Shown: piece after piece, positions 57,900-64,000 of the stretch | Layout: each line of letters starts with the position of its first letter | Numbering within the stretch: the stretch's first letter is position 1 | DNA from: Caldovatus sediminis | GTDB taxonomy: Bacteria > Pseudomonadota > Alphaproteobacteria > Acetobacterales > Acetobacteraceae | DNA length: 64,000 bases | Assembly: GCF_014644455.1 (NCBI RefSeq) | Contig: NZ_BMKS01000003.1 | Location: 213,930 to 277,929, forward strand | Reading direction: 5' to 3' | The notes under the pieces: generated by a model | Told to the model about the DNA's origin: nothing | Database searches by the model: none | The model's input: the letters and a program-made list of their open reading frames with translations, nothing else | Position numbers and translations under genes: made by a program

Positions 57900-59678
57900 A
57901 TGGGGTTCTTCCGGATCTACGGCAGGGTGCTCGGCCTGCTCGGGCCCGACCGGTGGGTCGCGATCGCGCTCGCCTTCGCCTCCTTCGCCATGGCCGGGCT
58001 GCAGTTCCTCGAGCCGGTGCTGTTCGGCCGGCTGGTGGACGTGCTCTCCCGTGCCGACCGGCTCGATCCCGCGCAGGTCTGGGCCGAATCGCTGCGCCTG
58101 CTCGCGCTGTGGACCGCGGTCGGGCTCTCCGGCATCGGCGCCAACGTCGCCGTCGCGCTGCTGGCGGACCGCATGGCGCACCGCAACCGCCTCGCGGTCA
58201 TGGCCCGCACCTTCGAGCACGTGCTCTCGCTGCCGCTCTCCTTCCACGGTCACACCCAGACCGGGCGGCTGATCAAGGTGATGCTGGTCGGCGCCGACAG
58301 CCTGTTCTGGCTCTGGCTCTCCTTCTTCCGCGACAACCTCAACACCCTGCTCGCCATCTTCGTGCTGCTGCCGATGACGCTGCTGCTGAACTGGCGGCTC
58401 GGCCTGCTGCTGATCGGGCTTGTGGTGCTGTTCGGGGCGCTGACGGCGTTCGTCGTCAACCGCACCGAGGAGGCGCAGGGGCGGGTCGAATCGCTCCAGA
58501 CGCGGCTCGCGGGCAGCGCGCAGGACGCGCTGGCGAACGTCGTCGTGGTGCAGTCCTTCACCCGCCTCGCAGCCGAGACGCGCCTGTTCGGCGACATCGT
58601 CCGCCAGGTGCTGGCGCACCAGTACCCCGTGCTCACCTGGTGGGCGGTGGTGGCGGTCCTGACGCGGGCGGCGAGCACCCTCACCGTCATCGCCATCTTC
58701 GTCCTCGGCACCTTGCTCCACATGCGCGGGCTCGCGACGGTGGGCGAGATCGTGAGCTTCATGGGCTTCGCCATCCTGCTGATCGGCAAGCTGGAGGGCG
58801 CGGTCGGCTTCGTCTCCCGGCTGGTGCTGCAGGTCCCGGCGCTGCGGGAACTGTTCCAGCTGCTCGACACCCGCAGCACCGTCCCCGAGAGACCGGACGC
58901 GATCGACCTGCCGCGGGCCAAGGGTGCGGTCGCCTTCGAGCATGTGGTGTTCGCCTATCCCGGCGGCCCGCGCGTGCTCGACGACGTCTCGTTCGAGGTC
59001 CCGCCAGGCCGCACCGTCGCCCTGGTCGGCCAGACCGGCGCCGGGAAGTCCACGGCGATGGCGCTGCTCCAGCGCATGTGGGACCCGCAGGAGGGGCGGA
59101 TCACGCTCGACGGCTACGACCTGCGCGACCTCACCCTGGAATCGCTCCGCCGCAACATCGGCGTGGTGTTCCAGGAGAGCATGCTGTTCAACCGCACGAT
59201 CCGCGACAATCTCCTGGTCGGCCGCCCCGACGCGACGCAGGAGGAGATCGAGCAGGCCTGCCGCATGGCGGAGGCGCACGACTTCATCCTCCGCCAGCCG
59301 CAGGGCTACGACACCCTGATCGGCGAGCGTGGCGCCACGCTCTCCGGCGGCCAGCGCCAGCGCCTCGCCATCGCGCGCGCCCTGCTCAAGGACCCGCCGG
59401 TGCTGATCCTCGACGAGGCGACGAGCGCGCTGGACGCGGCGACCGAGGCGCGGGTGCAGCGGGCGCTCCGCGCGCTGATGAGGGGGCGGACCACCTTCGT
59501 CATTGCCCACCGCCTGTCCACCGTGCGCGAGGCCGACGAGATCCTCGTGTTCGACGCCGGCAGGATCGCCGAGCGCGGCACCTATGCCGAGCTCGTCGCG
59601 GCGGGCGGCCGCTTCGCGGATCTGGTGCGGACCCAGCTCACCGGCGGCGCGCCGGCCGCGGCCCACGCGGCGGAGTGA
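57900..59678 (+). CDS. ABC exporter, cyclic beta-glucan (NdvA/ChvA) type
   Basis: The 592-residue half-transporter has six helices (about 10-300) and a C-terminal ATPase with Walker A GQTGAGKS, signature LSGGQRQRLAIARAL and Walker B VLILDEATSALD. The N-terminal MGFFRIYGRVLGLLGPDRWV and LEPVLFGRLVDVL strongly resemble NdvA/ChvA, which export cyclic beta-1,2-glucan to the periplasm in rhizobia. The matching glucan synthase (NdvB) is not in the window, so the substrate is inferred. ATG 57900 gives the family length; ATG 57816 is an alternative. Confidence 0.85.
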   Translation: MGFFRIYGRVLGLLGPDRWVAIALAFASFAMAGLQFLEPVLFGRLVDVLSRADRLDPAQVWAESLRLLALWTAVGLSGIGANVAVALLADRMAHRNRLAVMARTFEHVLSLPLSFHGHTQTGRLIKVMLVGADSLFWLWLSFFRDNLNTLLAIFVLLPMTLLLNWRLGLLLIGLVVLFGALTAFVVNRTEEAQGRVESLQTRLAGSAQDALANVVVVQSFTRLAAETRLFGDIVRQVLAHQYPVLTWWAVVAVLTRAASTLTVIAIFVLGTLLHMRGLATVGEIVSFMGFAILLIGKLEGAVGFVSRLVLQVPALRELFQLLDTRSTVPERPDAIDLPRAKGAVAFEHVVFAYPGGPRVLDDVSFEVPPGRTVALVGQTGAGKSTAMALLQRMWDPQEGRITLDGYDLRDLTLESLRRNIGVVFQESMLFNRTIRDNLLVGRPDATQEEIEQACRMAEAHDFILRQPQGYDTLIGERGATLSGGQRQRLAIARALLKDPPVLILDEATSALDAATEARVQRALRALMRGRTTFVIAHRLSTVREADEILVFDAGRIAERGTYAELVAAGGRFADLVRTQLTGGAPAAAHAAE

Positions 59679-59842
59679 GACCCGCCCCGGGGCGCGCCGC
59701 ACGGCGCGCTTGCGCTGCGCCGCGATAAGCTGGCAGCGTGATCGCCTGGCACAGAGGGCCGGCCGACCCGGATCGCCCCCCTCCTGTCGCGGCGCGGCGC
59801 TTCCGGGCCGTCCCACCCGTCGAGGAAGGGGAGCGCGCCGCC

Positions 59843-60280
59843 ATGACCATCGCCGAGATCCTCCGGCGCAAGGGCACCCAGGTGATTTCGGTCGGACCGA
59901 GGGACGGCGCCGCCGCCATCGCCCGCATCCTGGCGGAGCACCGGATCGGCGCGGCGCTGGTGCGCGACGAAACCGGCGCGGTGCTCGGCATCGTCAGCGA
60001 GCGCGACTTCGTGCGCGCGCTCGCCGAGGGCGGGGAGGCGCTGCTCGGCATGGAGGCGCGGCAGCTCATGACGCAGGTGCTGCACACCGTGACGCCGCGC
60101 ACCTCCGTCGTCGAGGCGCTGGGCATGATGACCGACCGCCGCGTCCGCCACCTGCCGGTGCTGGCGGAGGATGGGAGCCTCGCCGGAATGGTCTCGATCG
60201 GCGACCTGGTGAAGCACCGGATCGTCGAGATCGAGCACGAGGCCGAAGAACTGCGGAGCTACGTCGCCCAGGCCGGGTGA
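59843..60280 (+). CDS. CBS-domain protein
   Basis: The 145-residue protein consists of a tandem CBS pair (AEILRRKGTQVISVGPRDGAAAIARILAEHRIGAALV and MTQVLHTVTPRTSVVEALGMMTDRRVRHLPV) and a short C-terminal helix (IVEIEHEAEELRSYV). CBS pairs bind adenine nucleotides or similar ligands and act as sensors. Stand-alone forms of this length are common in alphaproteobacteria and mostly uncharacterised. ATG 59843 follows GGAAGGGGAG. Confidence 0.9.
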   Translation: MTIAEILRRKGTQVISVGPRDGAAAIARILAEHRIGAALVRDETGAVLGIVSERDFVRALAEGGEALLGMEARQLMTQVLHTVTPRTSVVEALGMMTDRRVRHLPVLAEDGSLAGMVSIGDLVKHRIVEIEHEAEELRSYVAQAG

Positions 60281-60404
60281 GCCCGCGTCCGGCGCCGGGT
60301 GCCCGGCGGCGCCCGCCGCGCACCGGGCGAAGAGTCGGCTTGCGCGCGGCCGCGCCGCGGGCAATCTTCGGCCGCAACGAGAGGCATCGCCCCGGGGGGA
60401 CGAC

Positions 60405-61403
60405 ATGACGATCCGACGCCGCGATATCCTGGCCGCCGGCGGCGCTGCGCTGGCCGCTGCCGCCCTTGTGCCGCCGCGCCGGGCGGCGGCGCAGCAGGTG
60501 CGCTGGCAGATGGCCACGCCCTATCCGGACGGCAATTTCCACACTCGCAACATCCGCGAGTTCGTCGGGGAGATCGAGCGCGCGTCCGAGGGGCGGCTCG
60601 CCGTGCAGGTGCACAGCGGCGCCAGCCTGCTGCGCATGCCCGAGATCAAGCGCGGCGTGCAGACCGGCCAGGTGCAGATGGGCGAGATCCTGCTCACCGC
60701 CTACGCCAACGAGGATCCGTTCTTCGACGCCGACGCGCTGCCCTTCCTGGTGACCAACTACCAGGAGGCGAAGAAGCTCTCCGACCTGCAGAAGCCCTAC
60801 GTCGAGGCGCGGCTGCAGCGCCAGGGCCTGATGCTGCTCTACATGGTGCCCTGGCCGCCCGCCGGCTTCTACACCAACGAGCCGCTGAGGAGCCTCGAGC
60901 AGCTCCGCGGCACCCGGTTCCGCACCTTCAGCCCGCTGACCAACCGCTTCGCCCAGCTCGTCGGCGCCAACCCGACGCTGGTGCAGCAGGCGGAGCTGGC
61001 GCAGGCCTTCGCCACCGGCATCGTGCAGGCGATGGTCACCTCGGCGCAGACCGGCGTGGACACCGCCGCCTGGGACTACGTGAAGGTGTTCACGCCGGCC
61101 GGATTCTCGATGACCAAGAACGCCGTGATCGTCCGCCGCCGCGACTTCGAGGCGCAGCCCGCCGCGCTGCAGCAGGCCATCCGCGAGGCCGCGGAACGCG
61201 CCGAGGCGCGCGGCTACCGCTACTCCCAGGAGGCGACCGAGTCTACGCAGCGGACCCTGGCGGAGCGCGGCATGACGATCGGCCCGGTGACGCCCGAGCT
61301 GCGCGCCCAGTTCCAGCAGGTCAGCCGCACCATGGTGGACGAGTGGATCGCGCGGACCGGCGAGGACGGGCGCAAGCTGATCGAGGCATACCGCGCCGCC
61401 TGA
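60405..61403 (+). CDS. dctP: TRAP transporter substrate-binding protein DctP
   Basis: The 332-residue periplasmic receptor has a Tat-like signal (MTIRRRDILAAGGAALAAAALV, twin Arg) and the DctP fold: LAVQVHSGASLLRMPEIKRGVQTGQVQMGEI and LRGTRFRTFSPLTNRFAQLVGA. The conserved Arg in RFRT binds the ligand carboxylate in this family. It is followed by the two membrane subunits, giving a complete TRAP uptake system for an organic acid of unknown identity. Confidence 0.92.
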   Translation: MTIRRRDILAAGGAALAAAALVPPRRAAAQQVRWQMATPYPDGNFHTRNIREFVGEIERASEGRLAVQVHSGASLLRMPEIKRGVQTGQVQMGEILLTAYANEDPFFDADALPFLVTNYQEAKKLSDLQKPYVEARLQRQGLMLLYMVPWPPAGFYTNEPLRSLEQLRGTRFRTFSPLTNRFAQLVGANPTLVQQAELAQAFATGIVQAMVTSAQTGVDTAAWDYVKVFTPAGFSMTKNAVIVRRRDFEAQPAALQQAIREAAERAEARGYRYSQEATESTQRTLAERGMTIGPVTPELRAQFQQVSRTMVDEWIARTGEDGRKLIEAYRAA

Positions 61404-61536
61404 CGGACGGTGGTCGCGCCCCGGACCAAACGGCGCGGATGCCTCCGCGCGATCGGCGGCGCCCGCGCGCGGCGGCGGGCACGGGGGGTGTCCTCCGGCT
61501 CGGCCTGCGCGCGGCGGCGGCCCGGCTGACCGCCCG

Positions 61537-62085
61537 ATGGCGTCGTCCCTGCTTCGCCGCGCGCTCGACGCGCTCTACCTGTTCGGCGGCGTGCTCGGCG
61601 CCGTGGCGCTCGCCGCGATCGGGGTGATCATCGCGCTCCAGGTGGGCGGCCGCGCCCTGGGGCGGGTGGTGCTCGGCGCCGACGACCTCACCGCCCTCAC
61701 CGTCGCCGCCTCGGCCACGCTGCCGCTCGCCTACACCTTCCGCCACGGGGCGCACATCCGGGTGGACCTGGTGATGGGCCGGCTCGCCGGCCGCGCGCGC
61801 TTCGTGATGGAGGCGGTGTCGCTGCTGCTCGCGGCCGGCGTCGCGCTCGCCTTCGCCTACGCCATGGCCGACCTGGCCCACGACTCGTTCGAGTTCGGCG
61901 AAGTGGCGCAGGGCAGCCTCGCTTGGCCGCTCTGGGTGCCGCAGTCGCTCGTCGCCTTCGGCACCGCGCTGCTCGCGCTCGCGCTGATCGACGACCTCGT
62001 CGTGCACCTCGCCGGCGGCACGCCGAGCTACCGCCGCGCCGCGGCGGCCGCCCCGCCCGTTGAACGCGCGGTCGAGGAGGTCTGA
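61537..62085 (+). CDS. dctQ: TRAP transporter small permease DctQ
   Basis: The 182-residue membrane protein has four predicted helices and the DctQ-family pattern (ALDALYLFGGVLGAVALAAIGVIIALQVGGRALG; FRHGAHIRVDLVMGRL). It forms the membrane complex with DctM. The stop overlaps the dctM start (TGATG), and the gap to dctP is 133 bases. Confidence 0.92.
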   Translation: MASSLLRRALDALYLFGGVLGAVALAAIGVIIALQVGGRALGRVVLGADDLTALTVAASATLPLAYTFRHGAHIRVDLVMGRLAGRARFVMEAVSLLLAAGVALAFAYAMADLAHDSFEFGEVAQGSLAWPLWVPQSLVAFGTALLALALIDDLVVHLAGGTPSYRRAAAAAPPVERAVEEV

Positions 62086-63416
62086 TGGAGCTGGCCCAGA
62101 CCGAGGCCGGGCTGCTCCTGCTCGGCTTCCTGTTCCTCGTCCTCGCCCTCGGCGTCTGGATCGGCCTGGCGCTGATGCTGGTGGCGCTGGCCGGGATCGT
62201 GGTGCTGCCGCTGCTGATCCCCGGAATGCCGAGCTTCCCCATCGAGAAGGTGATGGGCACCGCGATCTGGCAGGCGATGGCCTCGTGGACGCTCGCCGCC
62301 CTGCCGCTGTTCATCTGGATGGGCGAGATCCTGTTCCGCACCCGCCTCAGCGAGGACATGTTCCGCGGCCTCGCGCCCTGGGTGCAGCGCTTCCCGGGGC
62401 GGCTGATGCATGTGAACGTGATCGGCTGCGGCATCTTCGCCGCGGTCTCCGGCAGTTCCGCGGCCACCGCGGTGACGATCGGCAAGATGTCGCTGCCGGC
62501 GCTGTTCGCCCGCGGCTACCACCCGCCGATGGCGATCGGCAGCCTCGCCGGGGCGGGCACGCTCGGCCTGCTGATCCCGCCCTCGATCGTGATGATCGTC
62601 TACGGCGTGGCGGCCGAGGTCTCGATCGTGCGGCTGTTCATCGCCGGCGCGATCCCGGGCCTGATGCTGATGCTGATGTTCAGCGGCTACATCGCCGTGT
62701 GGTCGCTGCTCAACCCCTCGCTCACGCCGCCGCCCGACCCGCCGATGCCGTGGCGCCGCAGGCTGCGCGAGAGCGGCCAGCTCATCCCGGTGGTGGCCCT
62801 GATCGGCTTCGTCATGGGCAGCATCTACTTCGGCTGGGCGACGGCGACCGAGGCCGCGGCGTTCGGGGTCGTCGGCGCGCTCGCCCTCTCCGCCTGGGGC
62901 GGGACGCTGACGCGGGAGAGCTTCGTCGCGAGCCTGATGGGCGCGACGCGCCTCTCCTGCATGATCAACCTGATCCTCGCCGGCGCGGCCTTCCTCACCC
63001 AGGCGATGGCCTATTCCGGCATTCCCGCGGCGATGGCGCAGTGGGTCGGGGCGCAGGATTTCAGCCCCTACGTCATCATCGCCTTCCTGACGCTGATTTA
63101 CCTCGTCCTTGGCTGCTTCATCGACGGCATCAGCATGATCGTGCTCACCGCCTCCGTGGTGCTGCCGATCGTCCAGCAGACCGGTTTCGACCTGCTCTGG
63201 TTCGGCGTCTTCATCGTGCTGGTGGTGGAGATGGCGCAGATCACCCCGCCGGTCGGATTCAACCTGTTCGTGCTGCAGGGCCTGACGGGCAGGGACATCC
63301 TCTCCGTGGCACGGTATACGCTGCCGTTCTTCCTCCTGATGGTCGCCGCGGTGGCGCTGGTGACGATCTTCCCCGGCCTGGTGACCTGGCTGCCGACGAC
63401 GGCCATGGCGCGCTGA
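62085..63416 (+). CDS. dctM: TRAP transporter large permease DctM
   Basis: The 443-residue ion-transporter-superfamily permease has about 12 helices and the family blocks GIFAAVSGSSAATAVTIGKMSLPAL, GAGTLGLLIPPSIVMIVYGV and EMAQITPPVGFNLFVLQG. It drives uptake with a sodium or proton gradient. Overlap with dctQ implies coupled translation. Confidence 0.95.
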   Translation: MELAQTEAGLLLLGFLFLVLALGVWIGLALMLVALAGIVVLPLLIPGMPSFPIEKVMGTAIWQAMASWTLAALPLFIWMGEILFRTRLSEDMFRGLAPWVQRFPGRLMHVNVIGCGIFAAVSGSSAATAVTIGKMSLPALFARGYHPPMAIGSLAGAGTLGLLIPPSIVMIVYGVAAEVSIVRLFIAGAIPGLMLMLMFSGYIAVWSLLNPSLTPPPDPPMPWRRRLRESGQLIPVVALIGFVMGSIYFGWATATEAAAFGVVGALALSAWGGTLTRESFVASLMGATRLSCMINLILAGAAFLTQAMAYSGIPAAMAQWVGAQDFSPYVIIAFLTLIYLVLGCFIDGISMIVLTASVVLPIVQQTGFDLLWFGVFIVLVVEMAQITPPVGFNLFVLQGLTGRDILSVARYTLPFFLLMVAAVALVTIFPGLVTWLPTTAMAR

Positions 63417-63527
63417 ATCCCATGGCTGCGCTGGCGCGGCGACCCGCGATCCGGATCCGGCCGGCGACCCGCGGGGCAGCCTCCGCAGGACCGGCGGCCG
63501 GATCCGCCGGGCTCCGGGATCGCCGGC

Positions 63528-64000
63528 TCAGCGGGTCTGGGGGGCCATGCTGCCGCCGCCCGGGGCGCCGGTGCCGGTCGCGGCTCCGCCGCCGCCCGCC
63601 GCGCCCAGGGCCTGCATCGTCGGCTGGTCGAGCCGGCCTGTCGGCGGCAGGTTGTTGGCCTGCTGGAATTCCCGGACCGCGCGCGCCGTCCGCGGGCCCC
63701 AGACGCCGTCGATCGGACCGGGATCGAATCCGGCCAACTGCAGGTCCATCTGCGCCTGCCGCACCGTGGGCGAACTCGCCGCGGCGGTGCCCCGCATCGC
63801 GCCGGCGCCGGTGCCCCAGTTGTCCCGGCTTGCGGCGACCCGCCGCCGGTCGTCGAGGGACGGCACCCGGGCTTCCGGATTGGTCCAGGGCGGCCGCCCC
63901 AGCTGGATCTCCTCCGGGCTCGTCACCGCGCCGGTGATGCCGCCGGCCACGCCGCCGACCCCGGCGCCGGCCAGGGCGCCCACCGGGCCGGCCAGGGCCC
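63528..64000 (-). CDS. peptidoglycan-binding domain protein, N-terminus outside window
   Basis: About 157 residues are present. The N-terminal part has a glycine-zipper stretch (GALAGAGVGGVAGGITGAV), followed by a Pro/Arg linker. The peptidoglycan-binding domain 1 fold reads VRQAQMDLQLAGFDPGPIDGVWGPRTARAVREFQQANNLPPTGRLDQPTMQALG. The Gly/Pro-rich C-tail is disordered. The frame stays open to the window edge (ALAGPVGALAGAG), so the GTG at 63983 is probably internal. It is likely a secreted or outer-membrane-associated cell-wall protein. Confidence 0.8.
   Translation of the reverse strand, partial: ALAGPVGALAGAGVGGVAGGITGAVTSPEEIQLGRPPWTNPEARVPSLDDRRRVAASRDNWGTGAGAMRGTAAASSPTVRQAQMDLQLAGFDPGPIDGVWGPRTARAVREFQQANNLPPTGRLDQPTMQALGAAGGGGAATGTGAPGGGSMAPQTR

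Overview
This window is high-GC DNA from an alphaproteobacterium. The best guess is Rhodospirillales/Acetobacteraceae, close to Roseomonas. That guess rests on the nuoA-N order running into birA-coaX-rnj-proS-lolC-lolD, the short alphaproteobacterial-type ProRS, an NdvA-like exporter, orphan Bug-type solute receptors and the style of the transposases. No rRNA is present, so the family-level call is inference.

Region 1 (0-7.7 kb): the tail of an M20 peptidase, a gene-poor stretch with one or two doubtful small minus-strand genes, then the proteostasis cluster clpP-clpX-lon and hupB. A good heat-shock-type promoter lies before lon, a vegetative promoter before hupB and clear terminators after lon and hupB. 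tRNA-Val(TAC) and tRNA-Asp(GTC) follow.

Region 2 (8-30 kb): a complete 14-gene respiratory complex I operon (nuoA to nuoN). It runs with a 4-base overlap into biotin ligase, type III pantothenate kinase, RNase J and a DUF1467 membrane protein. After a strong terminator come proS, lolC and lolD. Many junctions are overlapping stop/start codons.

Region 3 (30-39 kb): accessory metabolism. It holds an NAD-dependent epimerase, a carboxymuconolactone-decarboxylase-like protein, an FsmR-type MFS exporter, a persulfide dioxygenase-rhodanese fusion, a PLP aminotransferase, a TPR-like/GT2 glycosyltransferase and an HtrA-like protein that appears to have lost its catalytic triad.

Region 4 (39.2-41.6 kb): transposon debris. 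A shortened IS3-family element with perfect terminal inverted repeats sits between fragments of two other, unrelated transposases. A 103-bp interspersed repeat occurs at 35.5 kb and again at 41.5 kb, bracketing the glycosyltransferase, pseudoprotease and IS block.

Region 5 (41.6-64 kb): catabolic and transport genes. A five-gene overlapping operon encodes an Fe3+/polyamine-type ABC importer with a CaiB-type CoA-transferase and an HpcH/citE-type CoA lyase. It is followed by a MoxR/CoxE-like pair, an SDR, a ThDP-dependent enzyme, an alpha/beta hydrolase, protocatechuate 3,4-dioxygenase (pcaH, pcaG) downstream of two Bug receptors, an NdvA-like ABC exporter, a CBS protein, a complete TRAP transporter (DctP-Q-M) and the C-terminal part of a peptidoglycan-binding protein. 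Together these suggest a free-living, respiring heterotroph specialised in organic acids and aromatics. All functions were read from motifs and family resemblance; no database search was run.
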